Positions 32,504-42,220 of a DNA stretch of 64,000 nt are shown piece by piece. Location: the NCBI RefSeq assembly GCF_009831575.1, contig NZ_WUUT01000001.1:186001-250000 (forward strand). The letters are read 5' to 3'. The number at the start of each line of letters is the position of its first letter. The first letter of the stretch is position 1. The position numbers and the translations under genes were made by a program. The notes beneath the pieces were generated by a model. The model worked only from the letters and a program-made list of their open reading frames with translations. It was not told the origin of the DNA and made no database searches. The DNA comes from Halovenus carboxidivorans (GTDB taxonomy: Archaea; Halobacteriota; Halobacteria; Halobacteriales; Haloarculaceae).

Positions 32504-35059
32504 ATGGACGGTCCGACCCGTCGGGAGATCGAAGCCCTCAGTTCCGTCGACGCCGTCGGGGAGCGTCTGGTCGACGCTCCCGGACTCCGCCGGTCGTCGC
32601 TGACGGTCCACCGGGTTACCTTCCCCGACGGAACCACGGGACGCGCGTTCACACCGACCGAAGCGGCGGACAGAGAGCGGTTCGTTCGCCTCTCCGGGGA
32701 GTGGGAGGGGGTCAGCGAGGTCCCCGGGATCACGCCGGTCGTGGCACGTAGCGCGGGGGAGACCCCGTGGATCGTCGTCCGCCACGCCGGCGATAGCCTC
32801 CGAGCCGCCGACTGGTCGACCGAGACGACCGAGGGGCTTCTGGGCCGTCTCGCCGAGGCGCTGTACCGGGCCGACAGCGTCCACGGGTCGCTGACTCCCG
32901 GCCACGTCCGACTCCCCTCCGGAACGGAGCCGTGTCTCGACTGGGCGCTCTCCCGACCTGCAGACACTGCACCGGTGGCGTATCTCGCGCCCGAAACGCG
33001 GGGATCCGAGCGCGACCCGGATGCACGAACAGATGTCTACGGACTCGGAGCGATTGCACACTACCTGCTCACGGGAGAGCCGCCCGGTGCGGATGTCGGC
33101 CTCTCCCGACTGGACGGCCGCTGCGACGGAATCGCGAGCCTCTGTCGCCGGGCACTCGCACCTCGTCCCGCCGACCGGCACCGCTCGCCGTACGAGTTCA
33201 AACAGGATCTGCTGTTCGCGGGCGCGACGCGTCGACCCCGAACCGGTCCCGCCGCGTCCGGATCGGCCCCCGACGCTTCCGGGGAGGAACCGGACACGGC
33301 CGGGGAGCGGCGGTCCTGGCGTCCGACGCGTCGACAACTCCTCGGGGCTGGCGGGGCGGCGGTCGCCGGCGTCGGACTCGGGGCTCGGTACCTCGGAACG
33401 GCTGCTCGGTCCGGCGGTGCCGAACCGCCCCTCTTCGAGACGACATACGTCTCCGGGCTGTTGGTCATCCGGTACACGGGCGAGGGGGCTGTCGACCCGT
33501 CAGCGGTCACCATCTCGGGGCGAGGGATCGGAGCCGGCCGGTCGACCGAACTCTCGTGGGCGGACATTCGACCGGGGACGGCAGTGGAGGCGGGCGCGAC
33601 GGTTTCGCTCGCGGCCGACCCGGCCTACCGGATCGATATCGAGACGCCGACTGAACGCGTCACTGCGGCCGGGCCGACCGCGGAGGAACGGGTTCCCGAT
33701 CCCGCACAACTCCCGGCTCCGTCGCTCCCGTTCGAGTTCACACACCGCGGCGGCGCGGTCCGGATCCGCCCGGCGTTCGATGCCCCGGCCCGAGCGGACC
33801 ACGTACGCCTCACGACGCGCGAGGGCGGCCGGACCAGACGGTGGCGGTGGCACGAACTCGCCGGCACGGCCCCCTCTCGCCCGCTCCCCGAGAGCGGACC
33901 GCTCGCGTACCCGGCACCCGAGACGGTCGTGCTGTCGCTGGCCTGGGCACCGCCGTACTTCGAGCGCGAGCGACTGCTGACACAGTACACCGGCCCCGGC
34001 CGCCCGAAAAGCGCCATCGGCGGCGTCCGATACCCGCAGTACGACAGACAGAACACGGGATACGAGCCGTCGTTCAGCGCCCTCTCCGCCCCCGAGTTGG
34101 CCTGGGAGGCGCAACTCCCGACGGAGCCGGTCGGGTTCGGCTCGCTCGCGGTCGGAGACGGTCGCGTGATCGTCAGCGGCAGACAGCAGATCTACTGTCT
34201 CGACGCCGTCGACGGCGAACGGCTGTGGCGGACGACTGTCGACGCCAACGGCCTGTTTCAGCCGATTCTCTGGAACGACTTCGTCTTCGCCGGGAGCGTC
34301 GACGGGTCGGGCGGGGCCGCGGCCGTCGCGCTCGCGCTCTCCGACGGTTCGATCCGCTGGCAGTTCCGGATCGGGTATCAGGTCATGTGGCCGCCGTTCC
34401 CCGTCGGAGACCGTCTCGTCACCGGCGGGACGGGGCTCACCAACCCTGGCCTCTACTGGCTCGATCCCGAAGACGGGAGCCGCCAGGCCGTCGTCCCGGA
34501 CAGAGCACAGCAGTCTCTCCCCGCGACCGACGGCGAGACGGTCTATCTCACCGGCGCTGACGGGCTGTACGCGCTCACGCCGAACGGTAGCGCGTGGGCG
34601 TTCGAGCAGCCAGTACGCGGCCAGCCGACGCTCGTCGGCGACTCCGTGTTCGTCTTCACCAATCCGCAATCCGACACCCCGGAGATGTCCGTGACCGAAC
34701 TCGCCGCCGCCGACGGCTCGGTCCGCTGGCAGAGCGAGCCGTTTCCGACCCGAGGGATTCCGGCGCTCGCCGCCACGAGCGAGTCAATCTTCGTCGGCGG
34801 CGCGCGTGCGGTGCGCGCTCTCGCCCTCGGCGGTGGCACCCGCTGGACGGCCGAGACTGGGGCGATCACCGGCGGTCCGCTCGTCGCCGGCGATCAACTT
34901 CACGTGACGACGACCGACGGACAACTCCACGCGCTGGATCGACAGACCGGCCGGAACCGCTGGACCGTCTCCTACGGCGAGCAGCTCCTGGCACCGGCCG
35001 TCACCGACGAATTGGCGGTTCTCCGGCGAAACAGTGGTCCCGTCGCCGGGTTCCGGTAG
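32504..35059 (+). CDS. Pseudokinase - internal twin-arginine anchor - beta-propeller fusion
   Basis: 851 residues. Residues 1-240 have a protein-kinase fold pattern: VHGSLTPGHVRLPS in place of HGDLKPxNV, DWALSRP in place of DFG, and YLAPE as the APE motif, then DVYGLGAIAHYLLTGEPP. Catalytic Asp and the DFG Asp context are altered, so it is probably a pseudokinase. Residues about 278-300 read TRRQLLGAGGAAVAGVGLGA, a twin-arginine-like hydrophobic anchor in mid-protein. The rest contains PQQ-like repeats (VSGRQQIYCLDAVDGERLWR, LHALDRQTGRNRWTVSYG) of a beta-propeller. A membrane sensor with outer propeller and inner pseudokinase is inferred. Confidence 0.75.
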   Translation: MDGPTRREIEALSSVDAVGERLVDAPGLRRSSLTVHRVTFPDGTTGRAFTPTEAADRERFVRLSGEWEGVSEVPGITPVVARSAGETPWIVVRHAGDSLRAADWSTETTEGLLGRLAEALYRADSVHGSLTPGHVRLPSGTEPCLDWALSRPADTAPVAYLAPETRGSERDPDARTDVYGLGAIAHYLLTGEPPGADVGLSRLDGRCDGIASLCRRALAPRPADRHRSPYEFKQDLLFAGATRRPRTGPAASGSAPDASGEEPDTAGERRSWRPTRRQLLGAGGAAVAGVGLGARYLGTAARSGGAEPPLFETTYVSGLLVIRYTGEGAVDPSAVTISGRGIGAGRSTELSWADIRPGTAVEAGATVSLAADPAYRIDIETPTERVTAAGPTAEERVPDPAQLPAPSLPFEFTHRGGAVRIRPAFDAPARADHVRLTTREGGRTRRWRWHELAGTAPSRPLPESGPLAYPAPETVVLSLAWAPPYFERERLLTQYTGPGRPKSAIGGVRYPQYDRQNTGYEPSFSALSAPELAWEAQLPTEPVGFGSLAVGDGRVIVSGRQQIYCLDAVDGERLWRTTVDANGLFQPILWNDFVFAGSVDGSGGAAAVALALSDGSIRWQFRIGYQVMWPPFPVGDRLVTGGTGLTNPGLYWLDPEDGSRQAVVPDRAQQSLPATDGETVYLTGADGLYALTPNGSAWAFEQPVRGQPTLVGDSVFVFTNPQSDTPEMSVTELAAADGSVRWQSEPFPTRGIPALAATSESIFVGGARAVRALALGGGTRWTAETGAITGGPLVAGDQLHVTTTDGQLHALDRQTGRNRWTVSYGEQLLAPAVTDELAVLRRNSGPVAGFR

Positions 35060-35061
35060 AC

Positions 35062-37425
35062 TTACTCTTCCTCGTCGTCGAGATGTTCTTTCAACAGGTA
35101 ACTCGCGCCGGCGAGGCCAGCGATCCCGCTGCCGACACCGAGACCGGGGCCGGTCCCGTCGCTGCTCTCGTCGCCTGTCTCGTCGGACTCGGAGGAACTG
35201 CTCGTGCTCCCCTCCGTCTCGGTGTTCGTCTCACCGCTCGTCTCGCCGCCGTCCGAGCCGTCGCTGCTCTCAGTTCCGCCTGAGCCGTTTCGGCTCTCAC
35301 TGTCGTCCGAGCCGCTGTTCGTTTCCCCGCTCTCGACGTTCGAGGCGTTCTCCTCGGACTCCTGTGGCGGTTCGTAGACGTACATCCCGTCGTTCGGGTA
35401 GCTCCGGTTGGCTCCTCGCCAGCCGTCCTCACAGCAGAGTACGCGGCCGTCCCGCATCGTGTAGACGTTGTCGACGTTCCGGAGGGAGTTGTCGACATCT
35501 TCCATCGCTTGCTCTTCGGTGAAGTCCGGGCCGACGATGACGGGTTCGAGCGTCGAGATATTGTACTCGGAGTCGAGTTCGGCGCGGTAGACGACACCGC
35601 CATCGACGCGGTCGAGCGCGATGTCGCCGCCGTCGGTCAGGCCCTGGTTGTCGAGGTCGTCGTTGAACTCGGAGATGCCGAGGTACATGTAATCGCCCGG
35701 TTCGGCGTCGTCCTTGCTGTCGATGCCCTCGGCTTTGTTGAACTCGACCGACGCGCCGATCTCTTTCGCGGCCGCTCGGGTTTCGAGGAACGGAACCCGT
35801 CGGAGTTCCTCGTCGACGCCGTCTGGACCGTTCTGTTCGTACTGCCGCGCCCACTCGACGATCTCCTCGTCGCTGATGTAATCCTGGTTGCCGTTCTCGA
35901 TGACTTCGAGGTCGGCCTGTTTGAGCACCTCTGCGGTGACCTCGTCGCCTTCGCTCCAGCCGTCGACGTGGCTTTCGAGGTACTCGACCTGCGTGATGCC
36001 GTCGTACTCCGCGATCCAGGATTCGACCTCGCCGTTGCTGGCGTGGCCGAGTTCGAGCCACTCGACTTCGAGCGGCACTTTCGCCGGCGACTGGCCCGAG
36101 GAGGCCTCGCTGTTGGTGACTTTCGACACGTACAGCGTCCCTTCGATCTCCATCGGATCGTCGTAGCTCGGGATCGGTTCGTCCGCGACGAACTTGTAGA
36201 TCCCCTTGCTGTCGCCGTCCGGGGAGCCGTAGACGGTCCGCTCGTCCGGCAGGATGTTGGGCGATTCCCAGGCGGACCGACCCATGACGTAGTACTTGAC
36301 CGGCTGTGGCGGGTCGGCGGTCGGCTCGCGGATGTCGACGTGGTAGCCGTACCGGTAGGGGTTGGGGTAAGTGTCGCCGATCGGTTCGATCGGGTTGCCG
36401 TTACCCGCCGGGACGGGCTCCGCGCCGAGATAGTACGCGAGGTGTTCGACGCCGCTCATCGCCCAGTAGCCCTGGATGTTCCAACTTTCGACTTCGCTGT
36501 AGTTGCTGACTGCGCTCGCAATCTCGGTCGGGTTCGGTCGGTTCCAGAAGTGGTTGGCGCCGTACACCCCCTGTCCGGTGCCCGCGTCGACGGCGTCGCT
36601 GACTGTCGACCCGAGGCTCACGCGCGGGTGAGCGTAGTTCTCCTCCGAAGAGATCATCGTCCCCCACGGGCTGAGGTCGCCGTAGCAGTTGATCCGCGTG
36701 CCACCGATCTCTCGGAACGGCTCGGTGTTGACCGTGTTGATCGCGTTCGCTCGGTCGGCTTCCCACTCCCCGTCCTCGGTTTTCGAGATCGGCGTCCGCA
36801 TGATATTTCCGGGGCTGTTCTCGTCGTTGGTGAACAGATACCCTTCGGTGCCCTCCTCGTTCGTGGGGATGAACTGGTTACAGTCGGGGTTGTATCCCGA
36901 GGCACCGTAGGTCGTTCCGGCGAAGTTCTCCGTCGTCACGTCGATCCCGTCGGGCGTCTGTGTGATCCCCCATCGCTCGGTGCCGCCGTTGATCGGATCG
37001 CCTTCGTGGATGAGGAACTCGAACTCCGCGTTCGCCGCCCGGGCGTAGTCCTGCTCGGTCCCCTCCGGCGGGGTCGGCTCCTCGAAGTCGTCGTTGGTTC
37101 CGTCGAACTCGAACTGGAACTCCTCGTAGTAACCGACGCCGGCCGTGTCCCACGGAGTCGGGTTGTCCCGACTCGGGTGCTGAATGCTGTGCAGCAGCGT
37201 CCCGTCGTCGAAGACGAACGGACCGGTCATCTCCGCACCGAAGGCCGTCGTCGAGAAGCGTTTCATCTCCCCGAGCACCGTCCCCGGAGCGCTCTCGGTC
37301 AGCGTATCGTCCGAATCTGTCTCCCTGCTCTGTCGATCCTTCTGTGCTGCAGCAACGTTGGTTGCGCCTGCACCGACCGCGGCCGCTACTGATGTTTTCA
37401 TCAGGGTGCGTCGTGACAAATCCAT
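35062..37425 (-). CDS. PhoX-like DUF839 protein, Tat-exported and C-terminally anchored
   Basis: About 787 residues. It starts MDLSRRTLMKTSVAAAVGAG, a Tat signal. The main body is a DUF839/PhoX beta-propeller-like domain (FSTTAFGAEMTGPFVFDDGTLL, NPDCNQFIPTNE, LSPWGTMISSEENY). A Ser/Glu/Gly-rich linker of about 70 residues leads to a C-terminal helix (LGVGSGIAGLAGASYLL) and DDEEE. PhoX enzymes are calcium/iron alkaline phosphatases; whether this member keeps all metal ligands cannot be judged by eye. The upstream ATG at 37494 in frame is ignored because the Tat signal starts at 37425. Confidence 0.8.
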   Translation of the reverse strand: MDLSRRTLMKTSVAAAVGAGATNVAAAQKDRQSRETDSDDTLTESAPGTVLGEMKRFSTTAFGAEMTGPFVFDDGTLLHSIQHPSRDNPTPWDTAGVGYYEEFQFEFDGTNDDFEEPTPPEGTEQDYARAANAEFEFLIHEGDPINGGTERWGITQTPDGIDVTTENFAGTTYGASGYNPDCNQFIPTNEEGTEGYLFTNDENSPGNIMRTPISKTEDGEWEADRANAINTVNTEPFREIGGTRINCYGDLSPWGTMISSEENYAHPRVSLGSTVSDAVDAGTGQGVYGANHFWNRPNPTEIASAVSNYSEVESWNIQGYWAMSGVEHLAYYLGAEPVPAGNGNPIEPIGDTYPNPYRYGYHVDIREPTADPPQPVKYYVMGRSAWESPNILPDERTVYGSPDGDSKGIYKFVADEPIPSYDDPMEIEGTLYVSKVTNSEASSGQSPAKVPLEVEWLELGHASNGEVESWIAEYDGITQVEYLESHVDGWSEGDEVTAEVLKQADLEVIENGNQDYISDEEIVEWARQYEQNGPDGVDEELRRVPFLETRAAAKEIGASVEFNKAEGIDSKDDAEPGDYMYLGISEFNDDLDNQGLTDGGDIALDRVDGGVVYRAELDSEYNISTLEPVIVGPDFTEEQAMEDVDNSLRNVDNVYTMRDGRVLCCEDGWRGANRSYPNDGMYVYEPPQESEENASNVESGETNSGSDDSESRNGSGGTESSDGSDGGETSGETNTETEGSTSSSSESDETGDESSDGTGPGLGVGSGIAGLAGASYLLKEHLDDEEE

Positions 37426-37691
37426 GCGTGTGCCCGATTCGCGTATCCGAAAAAAAGCGCTTATAATAGGTGTACAGAGTGGTTCCACGAGCACGTGACG
37501 CGGAGTTCTCTCTCGTGTCTCACGTACCCGCTCGTTTCTTTCGGTACCACTCTGTCCACCGCCCTATCGACCTCTCCCGGGACCCGCCGACTCGGATCTA
37601 TTCGTACCGCTATTGATCGACATACCTGCGTCTACACCCGAACGTACCACTCATACGTAGATTCATGTGGGTCGCCGACCGACGCCGGAGT

Positions 37692-38117
37692 ATGCCGGGT
37701 TCTGAACCGAATGCGGACGCGGAGATTCACCGAGCGTATCTGATGGACGTCCGGATCGTCGAACTCACCGAGGGCGGGGAGACCCGCTATCGGTTCGAGG
37801 CTCCTCGACACGAGGGGATCACGTTTCCCGACGCCGACGACGCGGAGCTGTACGCCGACATCTACTTCGATGTCAACGGCTTCCAGGAGCAGGGAACGGG
37901 CGAGCGCGGCGTTCCCCCGGAGATCATTCAGGCCGGCCGGGACACGCTGGCCGCGTACTTCCTGACACAGGAGTCGGTCGACGAACAGTGGGTCGCCTCG
38001 TTCATGGGCGTCAAACCGGAGAAGGTCGTCCGGTACTCCTCGCGAGTCCAGAGCCGCGCTGAAAATATCCGCCGTCGGCTTCGAGACGGCGACTTCCAGT
38101 CGGAATCGACCGCCTGA
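37692..38117 (+). CDS. Conserved haloarchaeal protein of unknown function
   Basis: About 141 residues from ATG 37692 (MPGSEPNADAEIHRAYLMDV); another ATG at 37743 is possible. The N-terminal half is beta-rich (RIVELTEGGETRYRFEAPRHEGITFPD), the C-terminal half helical (WVASFMGVKPEKVVRYSSRVQSRAENIRRRL). No family recognised. It is convergent with the phosphohexomutase gene, 1 bp apart. Confidence 0.6.
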   Translation: MPGSEPNADAEIHRAYLMDVRIVELTEGGETRYRFEAPRHEGITFPDADDAELYADIYFDVNGFQEQGTGERGVPPEIIQAGRDTLAAYFLTQESVDEQWVASFMGVKPEKVVRYSSRVQSRAENIRRRLRDGDFQSESTA

Positions 38118-38118
38118 G

Positions 38119-39474
38119 TCAGCCGTGGGTGATCGCTTCGACCATCTCTTCGAGCAGCGACCGCGCGCGCTCGTGTTCCCGGGCCTCCGCGTAAACACGG
38201 ACCACAGGTTCGGTTCCACTCGGCCGCGCGAGCACCCACGCGTCCCCGTAATCGAGCCGCCAGCCGTCGATAGTATCCGCTTCGACCGCGGCTTCGCGGG
38301 CGTACCCCTCGATGGCCTCGATCATCGCTTCTCGCTCCGCTTCGGTGTCGTACTCCAGGTCTCTCCGGAGCTGGTGATACCCGCCGTACGGTTCCAGCAC
38401 CGCGCTTGCGGGTCGATCTGCGAGCAGTTCGCAGAACTTCGCGGCCGTGTACGCCCCGTCGCGGGCGACCCGATACGACGGGAACATGATGCCGCCGTTG
38501 CCCTCGCCGGCGACCGAGACCCGCTCGCCGTCCGCCTGGAGTTCGGTGATCGCGGTGATGAGATAGGTGCTTCCGATCGGCGTGAGATGCAGATCCGCAC
38601 CGGCTTCCTCGACGACGTCGACGAGCCGTTGCGAGCAGTTGACCGCCGAAACGACGGTGTCTCCGGCGTCGAGTTGCGTGGCCGCCAGCGCGGCCAGCAG
38701 CGCGTCGCCCTCGACGAACGATCCGGTCTCGTCGACGACCATCGCCCGGTCGGCGTCCCCGTCGTGAGCGATTCCGATGTCGGCGTCGGTCGCCTCGACG
38801 AGCGCTTCCAGGTCGCCGAGATGCTCTCTGACCGGTTCGGGATCCCGACCGGGGAACCGACCGTCGGGCTGGCCGTTGACCGTCAGCACGCGACAGCCGA
38901 GATCCCGGAACAGTTCCGGACTCGTCAGCGCTCCCGCCCCGTGAGCGGGATCGAGCGCGACGGTCAACTCGGCCGCCTCGATTCGCTCGCGGTCGACCGC
39001 TTCGAGCACCTCCTCCCGGTAGGCTCGGTTCGCCCCATCGACGCGGCGGGATTGCCCGCTCGCTCGCCAGTCGACGGTCTCGTAGCCGTCGTGAAAGCGG
39101 CCCTCGATCTCTTCGAGCACGTCTCTGGTCAGTTCGACCCCGTCGGCACCGCAGAGCTTGATCCCGTTGAACTCCGGCGGATTGTGCGAGGCCGTAACCA
39201 TCACGCCCGGTACGCCTTCGCGCTCGCAGTACGCCTGCAGACTCGGCGTCGGAACGACTCCGATCCGATCGACGGCACAGCCGACGCTCGCGAGCCCGCT
39301 CGCGACGGCGTCGGCGAACATCCCGCCGGTCTCTCGGGTGTCCCGACCGAGCGCGACGCGGTCGTGGTCGGCGGCGAAGACACTCCCCGCCGCCCCGGCG
39401 AGAGCGAGCGCGTACTCCGGCGTGAGCGTCTCCAGCGCGACGCCGCGCACCCCGCTCGATCCGAATTCCTCCAT
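38119..39474 (-). CDS. Phosphohexomutase (GlmM/ManB-like)
   Basis: A 451-residue alpha-D-phosphohexomutase. The phosphoserine loop is VTASHNPPEFNGIK, the Mg site AHDGDADRAMVVD, the sugar loop EGNGGIMFP, and the phosphate-binding end ARPSGTEPVVRVYAEA. It starts MEEFGSSGVRG, as in archaeal phosphoglucosamine mutases and phosphomannomutases. The GEGNGG sugar loop fits a glucosamine/N-acetylglucosamine-type substrate, but substrate should be taken as open. Confidence 0.85.
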   Translation of the reverse strand: MEEFGSSGVRGVALETLTPEYALALAGAAGSVFAADHDRVALGRDTRETGGMFADAVASGLASVGCAVDRIGVVPTPSLQAYCEREGVPGVMVTASHNPPEFNGIKLCGADGVELTRDVLEEIEGRFHDGYETVDWRASGQSRRVDGANRAYREEVLEAVDRERIEAAELTVALDPAHGAGALTSPELFRDLGCRVLTVNGQPDGRFPGRDPEPVREHLGDLEALVEATDADIGIAHDGDADRAMVVDETGSFVEGDALLAALAATQLDAGDTVVSAVNCSQRLVDVVEEAGADLHLTPIGSTYLITAITELQADGERVSVAGEGNGGIMFPSYRVARDGAYTAAKFCELLADRPASAVLEPYGGYHQLRRDLEYDTEAEREAMIEAIEGYAREAAVEADTIDGWRLDYGDAWVLARPSGTEPVVRVYAEAREHERARSLLEEMVEAITHG

Positions 39475-39682
39475 TCAGATGTGGATCCGTGCCCGGAGGC
39501 ATTAGTGGTTGTGTTCGGTCCTGACGGCCCACCGCTGGCAGACGGGACCGGATGGTCCCCTCGCCGTGCTCGATCTCTCGACCAGTCCGGCCCCCTCCGC
39601 GTGCCGGCGGATCTCCAGCGGGTCGACGGGGCCGGAAACCGTAATCGGCAGAGCCAAGGAATCGCGGAGCCACCGCCGCAAT

Positions 39683-40216
39683 ATGGACACTCAGTCGCTG
39701 ATCGATCTACTCCGGGACGCCGACGCGGTACGGTTCGGTGAGTTCGAACTCTCACACGGCGGCACGAGCAACTACTACGTCGACAAGTACATCTTCGAGA
39801 CTGATCCGGCCTGTCTCGACGCGATTGCCGAGGCGTTCGCCGAGCGGGTCGACGGCAAACTGGCGGGAGTCGCGCTCGGGGCCGTCCCGCTGGCGGCCGC
39901 CACCAGCGTCGCCGCCGATCAGCCGTACGTGATCGTCCGCAAATCCGCGAAGGAGTACGGCACCGGCAACCGGATCGAAGGCGAGTTCGAGGAAGGCGAG
40001 AAACTGGTCGTGTTAGAAGATATCGCGACGACGGGACAGAGTGCGATCGATGCGGTCGAGGCGCTCCGCGACGCCGGTGCCGTCGTCGACCGCGTACTGG
40101 TCGTCGTCGACCGCGAGGAGGGCGCCCGCGAGAACCTCGCGGAACACGACATCGAACTGGAGTCACTGTTGACGGCCTCGGAACTGCTCGCGGACACCGA
40201 GTACGACGCCGAGTGA
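39683..40216 (+). CDS. pyrE: Orotate phosphoribosyltransferase
   Basis: A 177-residue PRTase type I protein. Orotate-type start region [23 protein letters not shown], the dimer-flap lysines ([18 protein letters not shown]) and the PRPP-binding motif [21 protein letters not shown] are all present. It makes OMP in pyrimidine synthesis. The ATG at 39683 is chosen because upstream in-frame codons are not family-like. Confidence 0.9.
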   Translation: MDTQSLIDLLRDADAVRFGEFELSHGGTSNYYVDKYIFETDPACLDAIAEAFAERVDGKLAGVALGAVPLAAATSVAADQPYVIVRKSAKEYGTGNRIEGEFEEGEKLVVLEDIATTGQSAIDAVEALRDAGAVVDRVLVVVDREEGARENLAEHDIELESLLTASELLADTEYDAE

Positions 40217-40258
40217 GGCTCCGAAACACCCACAAGCCCGCCCGTCGTATCGATCCGT

Positions 40259-40573
40259 ATGGACATCGCCGGAACGAAAAAGAAGATCCAGCGGGTCGTC
40301 AAGGTCGGAGAGGAAACCTACAAGAAGATCAACGAGGTCATCGAACAGGTCGAGCAGCTCCAGGACGACCTCGCGAAGACCAGCGAGCAGGTCGATCACA
40401 TCGAGCGCGAGCAGGCCGAACAGCGCGCACTGCTCGAAGCGCTGGCCGAGGAACGGGGCCTCGACGTGGCGGAGATCATCGACTCCGTCGAGTACCCCGA
40501 GCGATTGACCGAAGACGACTCGCCTGACGCCACAGAGGTGGCGACCAGCCGCCCGTCCACACCGGAGGAGTGA
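40259..40573 (+). CDS. Small coiled-coil protein
   Basis: 104 residues, starting MDIAGTKKKIQRVVKVGEET. The central 60 residues are a continuous heptad pattern (INEVIEQVEQLQDDLAKTSE, VDHIEREQAEQRALLEALAE), and the tail is Ser/Thr/Pro-rich. It belongs to a group of small haloarchaeal coiled-coil proteins of unknown role. It lies between pyrE and the THUMP methyltransferase gene on the same strand. Confidence 0.65.
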   Translation: MDIAGTKKKIQRVVKVGEETYKKINEVIEQVEQLQDDLAKTSEQVDHIEREQAEQRALLEALAEERGLDVAEIIDSVEYPERLTEDDSPDATEVATSRPSTPEE

Positions 40574-40583
40574 CGGTCCCTCT

Positions 40584-41699
40584 GTGAGCACTCACGACTT
40601 GACTGCCGACCGGTGGCGATTCCTCGCGACGACGAACCGCGGACTCGAGGACATCGCTGCTGCTGAGCTTACCGAACTCGGCGGGAGCGACGCCGAGACG
40701 CTGTATCCCGGGATGATAGAGTTCGCGGCCCCTCCAGCCGTCGTCTCCCGGGTCCACGCGTACTGTCGTCAGATCCACCGCCTCCTGCTCGAACTCGCGC
40801 GCGGGCGCTGCTCGTCGCTCGCTGACATCACCGCTCTCGTCGACTCGCTCGACATCTCCCGGATCCTCGGCCCGGAGCAGTCTTTCGCCGTCCGCGCACA
40901 GCGCCGCGGCGACCACTCCTTCGAGAGCCCCGACGTCGAGTCGGCCGTCGGCCAAGCGATCGTCGACGCCTCCCGAGCACAGCGCGGCACTCGCCCTCCA
41001 GTCGATCTCGACGACCCGGACCTGATCGTCCGCGTGTTCGTCCGCGAGAGACGAGCTATCGTCACAGTCGACACGACGGGACAGTACTCGCTTCACCGTC
41101 GCCGGTACCGAGTCGCCGAACACGCCGCGCCCATCCGTCCGACCATGGCCGCCTCCATGTACCGACTGGCCGATCCCGACCCGGACGAGCGCGTCGTCGA
41201 TCCGCTGTGTGGCTGCGGGACCGTTCCCATCGAGGCGGCGGCGACCGCGCTCGACCGCCGGATCGAACCCGTCCACGAACCCGCGTTTCGCCGGTTGCGG
41301 GCTCTCGACGCCGACGAGTCGGCAATCAGCGATCACCGCCGCCAGCGCGACGGCGCTCCCCCGGACATCCGCGGGTTCGATATCGATCCGGAGGCGGTCG
41401 CAGACGCGCGCGAGAACGCCCGCCACGCCGGTGTCGCCGATACGCTCTCTTTCGAGACTGCCGACGCTCGCCAGCGACCGATCGCGGCCGATGTCGTCGT
41501 CACGGATCTTCCGTTCGGCGTGCGGACCGACGACGACATCCGCCCGCTGTATGCCGACTTCGCGGAGCGTCTGGCCGAATCTGACTGCCGGCGTGCCGTG
41601 ATCCACACCGCACGCGGGGATCTCCTCGGCCTCGAACCGACGCGGCGAATCGAGATGCGTCGCGGGCGGCTCGAAACGGCGATTCTCGTGATCGACTAG
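40584..41699 (+). CDS. THUMP-domain RNA guanine-N2 methyltransferase
   Basis: 371 residues with a GTG start. Residues 1-165 contain a THUMP-type RNA-binding domain (LEDIAAAELTELGG... FAVRAQRRGDHSF... DLIVRVFVRERRAIVTVDTTG). The Rossmann methyltransferase follows with SAM motif VVDPLCGCGTVPIEAA, the acidic GFDIDPEAVADARENA, and the catalytic TDLPFG in place of NPPY/DPPY. Family members (Trm14/TrmG10/RlmK-like) make m2G or m2,2G in tRNA or rRNA; the exact position is not decided. The stop overlaps the convergent peroxiredoxin gene. Confidence 0.8.
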   Translation: MSTHDLTADRWRFLATTNRGLEDIAAAELTELGGSDAETLYPGMIEFAAPPAVVSRVHAYCRQIHRLLLELARGRCSSLADITALVDSLDISRILGPEQSFAVRAQRRGDHSFESPDVESAVGQAIVDASRAQRGTRPPVDLDDPDLIVRVFVRERRAIVTVDTTGQYSLHRRRYRVAEHAAPIRPTMAASMYRLADPDPDERVVDPLCGCGTVPIEAAATALDRRIEPVHEPAFRRLRALDADESAISDHRRQRDGAPPDIRGFDIDPEAVADARENARHAGVADTLSFETADARQRPIAADVVVTDLPFGVRTDDDIRPLYADFAERLAESDCRRAVIHTARGDLLGLEPTRRIEMRRGRLETAILVID

Positions 41700-42220
41700 C
41701 CGAACGCGCCGTACTCGACCTCGGGCCGCGGCAGGTCGAAGCCGAGTTCGTCGAGTTCTCGCGTCGCGCGTTCGACCGGCGCTGGCGAGGCGTCAGCCAG
41801 CGGGTCGGCGCGCTCGACGGCCCTGATCTCCCAGTCGCCGTCGATGACGACTGTCGCCCTCGCGGGAATGTGCCGGTGCCCTTCCCACTCCCCGAGCAGG
41901 AGGTCGTACTGTTCTGCGATACCCGCGTGGAAGTCGGAGACGATCGGCAGCGGCACGTCGTAGTGGTCGGCGTAGGCCGCGTGGCTAAACAGGCTGTCCC
42001 CACTCAGTCCGATCACTGAGAGGCCGCGGGCGTCGTCCCAACCGGCATCTCGGACGCCAGCCCACTCGGCGGTGCAGGGACCGACGAAATCCGCTGGCGC
42101 GAACAGCAACACGACCGCCTCGTGTGCGTCGATCTCTGCCACTAACTCGACGACGTCACCGCCGTCGCCGACGAACGCGGGCGCGCGGAAGTCCGGCGCC
42201 TGCTGTCCGATCTCCACCAT
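41696..42220 (-). CDS. AhpC/TSA-type peroxiredoxin
   Basis: 174 residues, beginning VEIGQQAPDFRAPAF. The peroxidatic Cys is in FAPADFVGPCTAEWAGVRD, with the PxxxT/SxxC pattern changed (ADFVGPC), and SVIGLSGDSLFSHAAYA follows as in the family. A resolving Cys is not visible, so it may work as a 1-Cys enzyme. It is a single gene in a convergent pair with the methyltransferase; the RAD55-like gene lies directly upstream on the same strand with no gap. Confidence 0.8.
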   Translation of the reverse strand: MVEIGQQAPDFRAPAFVGDGGDVVELVAEIDAHEAVVLLFAPADFVGPCTAEWAGVRDAGWDDARGLSVIGLSGDSLFSHAAYADHYDVPLPIVSDFHAGIAEQYDLLLGEWEGHRHIPARATVVIDGDWEIRAVERADPLADASPAPVERATRELDELGFDLPRPEVEYGAFG

